Assembly: GCA_014804905.1 (NCBI GenBank)
Contig: JAAUYX010000030.1
Location: 6,142 to 19,694, forward strand
Reading direction: 5' to 3'
Length of the DNA stretch: 13,553 nt
DNA from: Desulfovibrio sp.
GTDB lineage: Bacteria; Desulfobacterota; Desulfovibrionia; Desulfovibrionales; Desulfovibrionaceae
Of this stretch, positions 1-7,715 are shown piece by piece. The notes beneath the pieces were generated by a model. The model searched no databases. It had not been told where the DNA came from and saw only the letters and a program-made list of their open reading frames with translations. A program made the position numbers and the translations under genes. Position 1 is the first letter of the stretch. Every line of letters starts with the position of its first letter.

Positions 1-14
1 TTTTCGGCTTGACG

Positions 15-36
15 TGGTGGGAATATGGTGGGAATA
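15..36. repeat. 11-bp tandem repeat upstream of integrase (candidate att or arm site)
   Basis: The unit tggtgggaata occurs twice back to back (15-25 and 26-36), 33 bp before the integrase start. Integrase genes of this class usually lie next to an attachment site, and short repeats beside them can be core or arm-type binding sites. I found no second copy of the motif in the window, so the other end of the element would be outside it. The role is inferred from position; the repeat itself is directly visible. Confidence 0.45.
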
Positions 37-68
37 GAGAGGGGCAAAATCGCCCCGGAGAGCTTGCC

Positions 69-1256
69 ATGTCTAAACTTGAGCGTCACCAGACCGAAAA
101 AATCGGCGTCTTTTTTGTCCTCGGAAAGCCGCGCGCCAAGAGTCGGGACGATGTGCCCACAGGGAAATCGGACAAGATATTCTACATCATGTACCGGCTG
201 GACGGGAAAAAGATCGAGGAGAAGGTGGGCCGCGAATCCGAGCGCATGACCGCCGCCAAGGCCGCGAAAATCCGGGAACAGCGCGTCAATGGCGTGAGCC
301 TTCCCAATGCCGAGCGCCGCCGCATCCGCCGCGCGCAGGAAGCAGCCATCGCCGGGCGCTGGACCATCGCGCGGCTCTGGGAGGCGTACAAGGCCAACAA
401 GCCGGCCCTCAAGGGTATCGTCACGGACGAGAACCGCTACAAGAACTATTTGCAGGAGTTCGCGGGTCGCACCCCGGAGGAAATCGGCACCCATGACGTG
501 GACGCCCTGCGCCTTAGGCTCGCCAAGGCGGGCAAGAAGGCCGGGACGGTGAAGAACGTGCTGGAGCTGCTTCGGCGCATCATCAATTTCGGCGTCAAAA
601 AGGGGCTGTGCCCGTGGCAGTCGCCCGCGAAGCTCCATTTCGAGATGCCGCGCCTCAACAACGTCAAGACGGAGATGCTCACCGCCGAGCAGCGCGCCCG
701 CTTCATCGAGGCAGCGCGCAACGCGAAAAACCGCAAGGCCGGGCAGTTCATGCTCATGGCCTATTATACGGGCATGAGGCGCGGCGAGCTCTTCCGCCTC
801 AAGTGGGCGCACATCGACTTTGAGCGCGGCTTCATCACCATCAAGGGGGAGGAGCAGGAAGGGGCCAAGAGCAGCCGGGACGAGCGCATCCCGCTCACGC
901 AGCCGGTACGCGAACTGCTGGCCGAAATCGGCGGCAACGACAGCGCCTATGTCTTCCCCGGCCGGGACGGCGTGAGCCGCATGACCGACATCAACAAGCA
1001 GGTCAACGCCATCAAGCGCGCCGCAGACCTGCCGGAGGACTTCCGGCCCCTGCATGGCCTCCGGCACACCTTCGCCAGCGTGGCCGTTTCCCACGGGGTG
1101 CCGCTCTCCCATGTGCAGAAGCTCCTGACCCATAAGGACCCTTCGCTGACGCAGCGCTACGCCCATTTGGAGGACAGCGCCCTGAAAAATTCCGCCAGCC
1201 TGGTGGGGGACTTTCTGGAGGATGTGCCGGCGGCGGAGGGCCGGAGCGGAAGATAG
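69..1256 (+). CDS. int: Tyrosine recombinase / site-specific integrase
   Basis: A 395-residue phage/P4-type integrase that would catalyse DNA strand exchange between the attachment sites of the element and the chromosome. The N-terminal part (about 1-85) looks like an arm-binding domain, about 95-185 is the SAM-like core-binding domain, and the C-terminal catalytic domain carries the full set of active residues: R237 in TGMRRGE, K267 in the beta-hairpin, H329 and R332 in HGLRH, H355 in LLTHKD, and the nucleophile Y364 in TQRYAHL. The start at 69 is preferred over an in-frame upstream start at 9 because GGAG (57-60) lies at the right distance and the first 20 upstream residues do not look like protein. 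It is the first gene of the element and lies far from its likely excisionase (9621). It appears intact. Confidence 0.95.
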   Translation: MSKLERHQTEKIGVFFVLGKPRAKSRDDVPTGKSDKIFYIMYRLDGKKIEEKVGRESERMTAAKAAKIREQRVNGVSLPNAERRRIRRAQEAAIAGRWTIARLWEAYKANKPALKGIVTDENRYKNYLQEFAGRTPEEIGTHDVDALRLRLAKAGKKAGTVKNVLELLRRIINFGVKKGLCPWQSPAKLHFEMPRLNNVKTEMLTAEQRARFIEAARNAKNRKAGQFMLMAYYTGMRRGELFRLKWAHIDFERGFITIKGEEQEGAKSSRDERIPLTQPVRELLAEIGGNDSAYVFPGRDGVSRMTDINKQVNAIKRAADLPEDFRPLHGLRHTFASVAVSHGVPLSHVQKLLTHKDPSLTQRYAHLEDSALKNSASLVGDFLEDVPAAEGRSGR

Positions 1257-1372
1257 GGGGCGCTTCAAGCCGGGAGGGGCTAGGTACGCTTTCCCCCAAT
1301 TTCTCAAGGCGTGGTGAGGGGCGTGCCTTTGCCCCGGCCTATTCCTCAGGAAGTACCGTGGCCGCGCCTCCC

Positions 1373-1401
1373 TTGACGCCAGATGAAACTGAAAATAAAG
1401 T
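1373..1401 (+). promoter_or_regulatory. Promoter of hipBA
   Basis: TTGACG (1373-1378), a 17-bp spacer, then TAAAGT (1396-1401) gives a good sigma-70-type match on the hipB side of the gap. Transcription would start near 1408, inside the inverted repeat at 1405-1422, which is the layout expected for a self-repressed toxin-antitoxin operon. Read by eye; no experimental support. Confidence 0.55.
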
Positions 1402-1404
1402 GCC

Positions 1405-1422
1405 TGTTATTCCAAAATAACA
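1405..1422. promoter_or_regulatory. Candidate HipB operator (inverted repeat)
   Basis: Perfect inverted repeat tgttatt-ccaa-aataaca, 22 bp upstream of hipB and overlapping the predicted transcription start. HipB-type antitoxins are dimeric helix-turn-helix repressors of their own operon, so this is the obvious operator candidate. It is distinctly AT-rich compared with the surrounding genes. Confidence 0.5.
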
Positions 1423-1444
1423 AGTAAAATATTTCGAGTTTATC

Positions 1445-1750
1445 ATGGCGAATCTCCACGTTTCCCGCTCCCTCAAAAAATTCGGCAGCGATCTCAGGTC
1501 CGCACGGCTCCGTCGGCGGCTCCCCATGTCGCTAGTTGCCGAGCGCGCCGGAATCTCCACCAAAACGCTGGCGAGTCTTGAGAAAGGCGAAACCGGCGTC
1601 AGCGTGGGCAATGTCGCGGCGGTGATCTACGCCCTGGGCATGGGCACGCCGTTCTCGGAACTGCTCGACCAGAAGAACGATGCCTTCGGCCTGATGCTGG
1701 ACGAGGAGCGTCTGCCCAAGCGAGCCCGTGTGCGGAAAGTGGAGAGCTAG
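1445..1750 (+). CDS. hipB: HipB-like antitoxin, XRE-family repressor
   Basis: A 101-residue protein with one XRE/Cro-type helix-turn-helix domain over about residues 10-75; the segment MSLVAERAGISTKTLASLEKG reads as helices 2-3 with the typical turn. The short basic C-terminal tail (KRARVRKVES) is also usual in this family. It ends with TAG directly followed by the ATG of hipA, so the two genes form a toxin-antitoxin operon in which HipB neutralises HipA and represses transcription. The Shine-Dalgarno sequence is weak (gag at 1436-1438); the gene is probably read from the promoter at 1373-1401. Its exact target is unknown, but the pairing with a full HipA makes the assignment firm. Confidence 0.85.
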   Translation: MANLHVSRSLKKFGSDLRSARLRRRLPMSLVAERAGISTKTLASLEKGETGVSVGNVAAVIYALGMGTPFSELLDQKNDAFGLMLDEERLPKRARVRKVES

Positions 1751-2965
1751 ATGGGCGATAAATACAGTGTCTATCTCCACCGCGAGAGACCTCGGCTTGT
1801 GGGCACCCTCTGGCTGAACCAGAGCAAGGGCAGGCTGTCTTCCGCATTTTCCTATGCGCCCGCATGGCTTCAGGCCCCGCAGGGGTTCGCCTTGAGCCCG
1901 GACTTGCCGCTCGACCAGTATCCCAAGGCTTGCGAAGGGCTTTTCCTCTGCTTTCAGGATTGCTCGCCCGACCGCTGGGGCAAGGTGCTGCTGCGTCGAC
2001 AGGAAAGTGCCCTGGCCGATGCGGAAAAGCGCAAACCGCGCACCTTGCTGGACTCGGATTTTTTGCTCCGGGTCAACGATGTCACCCGGCAAGGAGCCAT
2101 TCGCCTTTCGGCCGATGAGGGCAAGAGCTTTCTTGCGGAATCCGGGGTCGCTTCCGTGCCGCCCCTCCTTTCTCTGCCCAAGCTCCTGAGCGCCGCGCAG
2201 AATATCGACGCCCGGACGGAAACGGAGACCGACCTGAAGGTGCTTGTCGCCCCCGGCTCCTCGCTTGGCGGCGCACGGCCAAAGGCCTCTGTGCTCGGGA
2301 AAAATGGGGAACTGCTTATCGCCAAGTTCCCCAGCCGCAACGACGACCGCGACATCCCGCTCTGGGAATATGTGACTTTCAAGCTGGCGCGCCGGGCGCG
2401 CATCCGCAGCCCGGAAGTTCAGCTCCAAAAGGTGGCGGGGAAGAACGTCCTGCTTGTGCAACGCTTCGACCGCCGGGGAACGGAGCGTATTCCGTTCATC
2501 TCGGCCATGAGCCTTCTTGAAGCCAGGGACGGCGACCACATGAGTTATGTGGATATAGCCTCGGTGCTTCAGGCCGAAGGTTCGGCCCCCGTGGAAGACC
2601 TGCATGAACTGTGGTCGCGTATGGTCTTCAATATGTGCGTGTACAATGTGGACGACCACCTGAGGAATCACGGTTTTTTGAGAGAGCCCCTGGGCTGGCG
2701 GCTCTCGCCCGTTTACGACCTTGAAACTTCCCATCCCACAGAGAAGACGGCGTATCTGCATACGGCGATTATAGAGGACAGGAGCGCCTTCAGCCTGGAT
2801 GATGCACTGGAAGCTGCAGAGTTTTTCCGCTTCCGCAAGAGCGAGGCGCAGAAATGCCTTGCTGAAATCCGCGAAGCCGTCTCGCATTGGAGGCAGGAAG
2901 CCACCCACGTCAAAGCGGCTCCCTCCGAAATTCGGTTTATGCGCGATGCGTTTGAGTATTTGTAG
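1751..2965 (+). CDS. hipA: HipA-like serine/threonine kinase toxin
   Basis: A 404-residue protein of the HipA family, kinases that can arrest growth by phosphorylating translation factors such as glutamyl-tRNA synthetase in E. coli. The N-terminal HipA-N part spans about 1-110. The glycine-rich loop APGSSLGGARPKA (about 167-179) resembles the P-loop region containing the autophosphorylated serine in characterised HipA. The catalytic loop NVDDHLRN (299-306) supplies D301 and N306, and SPVYDLE (319-325) supplies the metal-binding D323. K192 in LLIAKFP fits the ATP lysine. All key residues are present, so the kinase should be active. The start codon touches the hipB stop, with GGAGAG (1741-1746) as ribosome binding site. 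The substrate cannot be read from sequence. Confidence 0.88.
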   Translation: MGDKYSVYLHRERPRLVGTLWLNQSKGRLSSAFSYAPAWLQAPQGFALSPDLPLDQYPKACEGLFLCFQDCSPDRWGKVLLRRQESALADAEKRKPRTLLDSDFLLRVNDVTRQGAIRLSADEGKSFLAESGVASVPPLLSLPKLLSAAQNIDARTETETDLKVLVAPGSSLGGARPKASVLGKNGELLIAKFPSRNDDRDIPLWEYVTFKLARRARIRSPEVQLQKVAGKNVLLVQRFDRRGTERIPFISAMSLLEARDGDHMSYVDIASVLQAEGSAPVEDLHELWSRMVFNMCVYNVDDHLRNHGFLREPLGWRLSPVYDLETSHPTEKTAYLHTAIIEDRSAFSLDDALEAAEFFRFRKSEAQKCLAEIREAVSHWRQEATHVKAAPSEIRFMRDAFEYL

Positions 2966-3020
2966 GCTTGCTCATTTGCCATATGGGAATATCGGAGAAT
3001 AGACGAGGGGGTCTGAACTT

Positions 3021-3037
3021 TTCGGAATTTCCGAAAG
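3021..3037. repeat. Inverted repeat between hipA and rhuM
   Basis: Perfect 8-bp arms, tttcggaa and ttccgaaa, separated by one base. It lies 56 bp after the hipA stop and 163 bp before rhuM. There is no T tract, so an intrinsic terminator is unlikely. A dimeric repressor site is more plausible, perhaps for the helix-turn-helix domain of the RhuM protein. The remaining 2966-3199 gap holds a small ccctg/caggg hairpin (about 3122-3136) and nothing else I can name. Confidence 0.4.
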
Positions 3038-3199
3038 GTTGCTTGGAGAGAAAAACTCAAGGGGATGGGAGGCCGCATATTTCAGGAAGGCCCCCGCAGA
3101 CGCTGATACCGCGTACCGTAACCCTGCTTTTCAGGGGATAAGCCTCTTGCCAAGGGGCGCACATTGCCATGTTTTCCGTGTGCCTTACGAGGAGCGACT

Positions 3200-4201
3200 A
3201 TGAATGAGAGCTTCCAATTCCTCATATACCGATCTGCCGAGCAGGATGTTTCGGTCAACGCCATCATCCGCAACGAAACCATCTGGCTCACGCAAAAGGC
3301 TATGGCGGAGCTGTTCGGCGTGGAAGTTCCGGCAGTTTCCAAACATCTGGCTAATATTTTTGCGGATGGGGAGTTGGAGGCTGCGGCAACTGTTTCCAAA
3401 ATGGAAACAGTTCAGCAGGAGGGTGCTCGAAAGGTCAAACGAAGCCTCGATTTTTACAACCTCGACGCCATCATTTCCGTGGGCTACCGAGTCAACTCGC
3501 GCCGGGCGACCCACTTTCGCATCTGGGCCACCGGCGTCCTCAAGGAGTATATGACCAAGGGCTTTGCCCTGGATGACGAACGCCTCAAGCAGGGGCGCAC
3601 GGCCTTCGGGCGCGATTATTTCCGCGAACTGCTGGAGCGCGTCCGCTCCATCCGCGCCAGCGAGCGCCGTATCTGGCAGCAGATAACCGACATTTTTGCC
3701 GAGTGCAGCCTGGACTATGACCGCGATTCGCCGTTAACGCACGAATTTTACTCCATGGTGCAGAACCGCTTCCATTATGCCATAACCGGGAAGACCGCGG
3801 CGGAAATCATCTTTACCAACGCGGATCGCCATAAGGAACACATGGGCCTGACCACCTGGAAGAACGCGCCGGACGGGCGTATCCTGAAATCAGATGTGGT
3901 TGTGGCCAAGAATTACCTGACCGAACCGCAAATTCGCCAGCTTGAGCGGGCCGTGACCGGCTATTTTGATTATATTGAAGACCTCATCGAGCGCGAAAAT
4001 ACTTTCACCATGGAGGAATTTGCAGCAAGTGTGAACGAATTTCTCGCATTCCGCCGCTACGATATCCTGCCGGACAAGGGGAAAGTATCTCGACAAGAAG
4101 CCATTGAGAATGCCGAAATAGAATATGAGGCGTTCAACAAAACGCAGCGCATCACTTCCGATTTTGACAAAAGTGTGCGCCGGATGCTGGAAAACCAGTG
4201 A
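3200..4201 (+). CDS. rhuM: RhuM-family protein
   Basis: A 333-residue protein matching the RhuM (virulence-protein RhuM) family, named from a Salmonella pathogenicity island gene and common on mobile elements and in defence islands; its biochemical activity is not established. The N-terminus contains a helix-turn-helix (about 28-60, TIWLTQKAMAELFG then VPAVSKHLANIF). The segment YNLDAIISVGYRVNS (86-100) followed by FRIWATGVLKEYM is the family hallmark. The C-terminal half (about 170-333) is predicted helical and reads as full length, so the gene is not truncated. The start at 3200 is set by GAGGAG at 3189-3194; an in-frame ATG at 3164 has no such site. It stands alone between hipBA and the DUF262 gene, 101 bp before the latter. 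Confidence 0.85.
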   Translation: MNESFQFLIYRSAEQDVSVNAIIRNETIWLTQKAMAELFGVEVPAVSKHLANIFADGELEAAATVSKMETVQQEGARKVKRSLDFYNLDAIISVGYRVNSRRATHFRIWATGVLKEYMTKGFALDDERLKQGRTAFGRDYFRELLERVRSIRASERRIWQQITDIFAECSLDYDRDSPLTHEFYSMVQNRFHYAITGKTAAEIIFTNADRHKEHMGLTTWKNAPDGRILKSDVVVAKNYLTEPQIRQLERAVTGYFDYIEDLIERENTFTMEEFAASVNEFLAFRRYDILPDKGKVSRQEAIENAEIEYEAFNKTQRITSDFDKSVRRMLENQ

Positions 4202-4302
4202 GAAGTGCGGGCCCGTGGCCTTCCCCTCTGGCCGGAATTAAGGGAAGATAGTCCGGTGCAGACCAGAAAACCGTTTCCGGGCAGACAACCAGCGGAGGCC
4301 CC

Positions 4303-6066
4303 ATGTCCCTCTTTACCCAAATCCCCTACGACCTCCAGACACTTATCAACAATATTGATTCGGGCATCCTGGCGTTGCCGGAAATCCAGCGCCCCTTTGT
4401 ATGGGAAAATGCCAAGGTCCGCGACCTGTTTGACTCCATGTATCGCGGCTACCCGGTGGGGACGCTGCTGTTCTGGCTCACGAGCGCCACTACGCAGGCC
4501 GGGCGCAGCATCGGCCAGGGCGGGCAAACCATTCCGCACAGCCTCATCGTGGACGGCCAACAGCGGCTCACCGGCCTCTATGCGGTCATCAAGGGCAAGC
4601 CAGTCCTGCGCAACAACTACGAATATGAAGACATCCGTATCGCCTTCAATCCGCTGACAGGCGGATTCATGATTCCCGACGCCTCCACGCCAAAAGACCC
4701 GGCGTGGCTCCCCGACATTTCGGCCATCTGGAAGCCGGACGCCGATCTTTTCAGCATCGTGCCGGAATATCTCACGCGCTACAAGGAGCTTCGCGGCGAG
4801 GACAGCCTCAGCGCCGATGATGTGGCGCGCATCAAGGAGGCGCTGAAGAAGCTGCACAGCCTGCCGGGCACGTACAACTTTACCGTTCTACAACTGGTTC
4901 CCGAAATGACGGAGGAAGAGGTCTCGCAGGTGTTCGTGCGCGTCAACAGCACGGGCAAGCGCCTCAACCAGGCGGACTTCATATTGACCCTCATGTCCGT
5001 GTATTGGGACAAGGGGCGCCACGAGCTCGAGACCTTCGCGCGGGAGACGCGCCAGCCGCCTGCGGCCAACGAAAAGACGCCCTTCAATTTCCAGTTTCGC
5101 CCCGACCCCGACCACCTGCTGCGGGTGGCCGTCGCCCTGGCCTTCCGCCGCGCGCGGCTGCAAAGCGTCTATGCCGTCCTGCGCGGCAAGGACATGGAAA
5201 CGGAGGTCTTCAGCCCGGAGCGGCGGGACGAACAGTTCGCGTGCCTCAAGGAGGCGCAGCAAAAGGTCCTTGACCTCACCAACTGGTTCGGCTTCCTCAC
5301 CTGCCTCACCCAGGCGGGCTATGAGCGCGAAAACCTCATCATCTCGCGCATGGCGGCGGTCTATAGCTATGCGTTTTACCTCATCGGCAAGTACGATTTC
5401 GGCGTTGACCATGTGCCGTTGCGAAAGGTCATTTCGCGCTGGTTTTTCGCCTGCGCCCTGACTGCCCGCTACAGCAGCTCACCTGAAACGGACATGGAAA
5501 AGGACTTAGCTGCCTTGCGAGGCCTGAGCACCGCCGGGCAGTTTGTGGACTATCTGGAAGAACAGATGGCCCTAACCCTGACGCCGGACTACTGGACCAT
5601 CACTCTGCCGGGGAAGATGGCGACCTCCGCCGCCCGAAGCCCCGAATTGGCCGCGTATTTCGCCTCGCTGAACCTGCTGGACGCCCATGTTCTTTTTTCA
5701 AAGGTCAAGGTGTCGAGCCTCATGGCCCCCGGACTCCAACCGAGCAAAGCGCTTCTGGACAGGCACCATCTTTTCCCCAAGGGCTATCTGAAAAAGCACG
5801 GCATCACGGCGGTGCGACAGACGAACCAGATAGCCAACATGGCGCTCCTGGAATGGCCGCAGAACATCACCATCAGCGACGACGCGCCGCACGAGTATGT
5901 GCCCCGCATCCGAGAGCAGGGGCTTTTCAGCGACAAGGAATGGGCGGACTTCTCCACCTGGCACGCCCTGCCGAAAAACTGGGAACATATGGAGTACGAG
6001 GAATTTCTCGCCGCGCGGCGGGTTGCCATGGCACAAATCATTCGGGAGGGCTTTGAGCATATTTGA
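4303..6066 (+). CDS. GmrSD-like DUF262/HNH nuclease (putative type IV restriction or defence protein)
   Basis: A 587-residue single-chain protein with the two-domain layout of GmrSD, BrxU and SspE relatives, which cut modified or phage DNA using nucleotide hydrolysis. The N-terminal DUF262 domain shows LPEIQRPFVW (25-34) and the signature DGQQR (84-88) in VDGQQRLTGLYAVI. The central part (about 200-470) is a long helical linker. The C-terminal HNH-like domain carries RHHLFPK (487-493), then N508 and N512, and the closing LLEWPQNITIS, the usual HxxP...N pattern of DUF1524-type nucleases. Start chosen from GGAGG at 4294-4298. It is followed after only 60 bp by the unknown 511-aa gene, so they may be co-transcribed. 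Substrate specificity (glucosylated, hydroxymethylated or phosphorothioate DNA) cannot be told from sequence. Confidence 0.85.
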   Translation: MSLFTQIPYDLQTLINNIDSGILALPEIQRPFVWENAKVRDLFDSMYRGYPVGTLLFWLTSATTQAGRSIGQGGQTIPHSLIVDGQQRLTGLYAVIKGKPVLRNNYEYEDIRIAFNPLTGGFMIPDASTPKDPAWLPDISAIWKPDADLFSIVPEYLTRYKELRGEDSLSADDVARIKEALKKLHSLPGTYNFTVLQLVPEMTEEEVSQVFVRVNSTGKRLNQADFILTLMSVYWDKGRHELETFARETRQPPAANEKTPFNFQFRPDPDHLLRVAVALAFRRARLQSVYAVLRGKDMETEVFSPERRDEQFACLKEAQQKVLDLTNWFGFLTCLTQAGYERENLIISRMAAVYSYAFYLIGKYDFGVDHVPLRKVISRWFFACALTARYSSSPETDMEKDLAALRGLSTAGQFVDYLEEQMALTLTPDYWTITLPGKMATSAARSPELAAYFASLNLLDAHVLFSKVKVSSLMAPGLQPSKALLDRHHLFPKGYLKKHGITAVRQTNQIANMALLEWPQNITISDDAPHEYVPRIREQGLFSDKEWADFSTWHALPKNWEHMEYEEFLAARRVAMAQIIREGFEHI

Positions 6067-6126
6067 AGGGGGGGTGTGGACCATCCAGAAGCGACGCACG
6101 CTTCTTGCTTAGATGAAGATTGCGCC

Positions 6127-7662
6127 ATGAGCACCAAGCCCGAAACAATATTTCAGGAACACTGGCGGCGATTTTTTCTGCTGCCGCAGGTGGACGCCTC
6201 GGCGGTGCGCCAGGTTTCCGGGGCCTTGTACTGGAACGACCAGCTGCTCTGGAGTCTGGGCGTCATCCCGTGGGGATCGTGGCGTCTGCCTTTCCAGAAA
6301 AGCGTTCACCGCCTCTTGCATGAGGCGCTGCCATTCGACGCGCCGCGCCTCTACGCAGCCATCAATACGGCGCTGGCCACCGCGCAGGGGGATTTTCTCT
6401 CGCCGCCCACGGAGGCGGACAAGCAAAGCCTTGTGCAACGTGTGGAACAGTTCTGCGAAGGGGAGACGGCCGCGCATCTCCTCCGGCAAATTCAGGCTGT
6501 CACGCCCCAGCAACCTGTTTTTGGAAACGCCGTTCTTGAGGCTCTCCTGCAACGCGTCTCCGGCAGGTATCGAAGCCGTTTCCGCCAGCGTGATAGCGCC
6601 TATTACGCCTGCCTCTTCCATTTTCGTGTTCTGGATGTGTTTCTGGAGCGCCTTGCGCCGCTCCCCGCAGGGGAGAATCAGGCGATCCGTAACTGCGTGG
6701 CTCTGATTTGCTGGCAGGCGCTCTTTGACGCCGAGCCGGAGCCGGTGCAGCTTTTCTCGGAAAAACGCCTTATGGCCGACCAGAGCCACCTCTCCGGCGA
6801 AATCTACAATTTCTGGAGCTGGCAATATACTTACAGAAACCCGGAATACCGAAAGCTCCGCGCCGTGCTTGAGCCCTTCCTCCACGGTTCAGATGCCGTT
6901 TCCATTATGCCCCGCCTGCCGGTCTCCAATCTCAAGGAATACCAGACCATCACCGGGCGACTCGAAGCAGGGGCCTGTCTGGCCCAGGAACTGTTTGCCA
7001 CCTGTAATCAGGCCATCGACGCCCTGGTGGAAAAGTTCGGCTATTATCCGGCATGGCCCATCATCGACTACACTTCGGATTTCATCGTGAGCCGGATGCT
7101 CGCAGGTAAGTTCCACTATTGGGAGAGGGAAAGCCCGCCGCCCTTAGTCGAACGTGATGCGCAGTGCCAGCTCTGCCTCCGCGATGCCTCGCGCTGTACG
7201 CTGGAGGCGCGCAAGGTGCAGGAGGTTAGGGACGGCCACGGTGAGTCACCGATTTGCTCCGCCGAGTGCGTTGCCGCCGTCCAGCAGGAGGAGCAGCGCC
7301 TCTATCGGGCCGCACTCAACGAGGAGCGCGGCAGGATTCGCGCCGAGCCCTTGCACCGGATGCTCGGTCTCTGGCTCTGGGATCATTGCCAAGAATACGG
7401 TACCACTCCGGCCGAGGCCATGCGCACCCTGGAGGAGCGTCACTTCCCGGAGAGCAATTCCCACTGGCAGCCGCCCGAAACGGGCACGGGCAAAAATCTC
7501 GACTGGTACGACTTTCGGGAGCTCACCACCGCCCGGCCCACCCTCTATGCCGACTATCAGGACGCCTGCCGCTGCATTGAGGCCGCAAAATTCCTCCCCC
7601 GGCTGCGCGGCGTGAAGAAAAATCGTAACCCTGTGAAATCAAAAGACAGAAACCGAAAGTAG
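6127..7662 (+). CDS. Protein of unknown function with CxxC...CxxxC cluster
   Basis: A 511-residue protein I cannot assign to a named family. It is rich in aromatic residues and Leu, mostly helical, with no signal peptide or clear membrane segment. The one visible motif is a cysteine cluster: C347-x2-C350, C357, and C377-x3-C381 (CQLC ... CSAEC), which could hold zinc in a ribbon or MYND-like fold. The C-terminus is strongly basic (VKKNRNPVKSKDRNRK), possibly nucleic-acid-binding. The start is uncertain: GTG at 6076 sits behind GAAGGGGG and 10 bp after the DUF262 stop, while ATG at 6127 has only a weak site; I prefer the ATG because the extra 17 residues look unlike protein. Its last 39 codons and 3' flank are duplicated at 9397-9524. 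It probably belongs to the DUF262 transcription unit, either as a partner or as an element backbone gene. Confidence 0.7.
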   Translation: MSTKPETIFQEHWRRFFLLPQVDASAVRQVSGALYWNDQLLWSLGVIPWGSWRLPFQKSVHRLLHEALPFDAPRLYAAINTALATAQGDFLSPPTEADKQSLVQRVEQFCEGETAAHLLRQIQAVTPQQPVFGNAVLEALLQRVSGRYRSRFRQRDSAYYACLFHFRVLDVFLERLAPLPAGENQAIRNCVALICWQALFDAEPEPVQLFSEKRLMADQSHLSGEIYNFWSWQYTYRNPEYRKLRAVLEPFLHGSDAVSIMPRLPVSNLKEYQTITGRLEAGACLAQELFATCNQAIDALVEKFGYYPAWPIIDYTSDFIVSRMLAGKFHYWERESPPPLVERDAQCQLCLRDASRCTLEARKVQEVRDGHGESPICSAECVAAVQQEEQRLYRAALNEERGRIRAEPLHRMLGLWLWDHCQEYGTTPAEAMRTLEERHFPESNSHWQPPETGTGKNLDWYDFRELTTARPTLYADYQDACRCIEAAKFLPRLRGVKKNRNPVKSKDRNRK

Positions 7663-7673
7663 CAGATAAAAAA
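7546..7673 (+). repeat. Direct repeat, left copy (3' end of the 511-aa gene)
   Basis: Bases 7546-7673 match 9397-9524 at 116 of 128 positions by my count, without gaps, at a constant offset of 1851 bp. The shared stretch covers the last 39 codons, the TAG stop and the following cagataaaaaa. Most coding differences are synonymous or conservative, so both copies descend from functional genes. The two copies bracket the AT-rich - strand islet. Confidence 0.9.
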
Positions 7674-7715
7674 CTCCTATGTTCTCTAATAAAGTGGCTT
7701 CTCTTGTACGATGGG

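Noticed and set aside
1317..1334. ggggc...gcccc hairpin after the integrase as terminator
   Set aside because: Stem of only five pairs with no T run; not convincing.
1532..2908. 458-codon open frame on the - strand
   Set aside because: Lies antisense to the intact hipB and hipA genes, which have family motifs; it is a product of high GC content and has no recognisable domain.
4057..4857. 266-codon open frame on the - strand
   Set aside because: Antisense across the end of rhuM and the start of the DUF262 gene; no motif and no plausible role.
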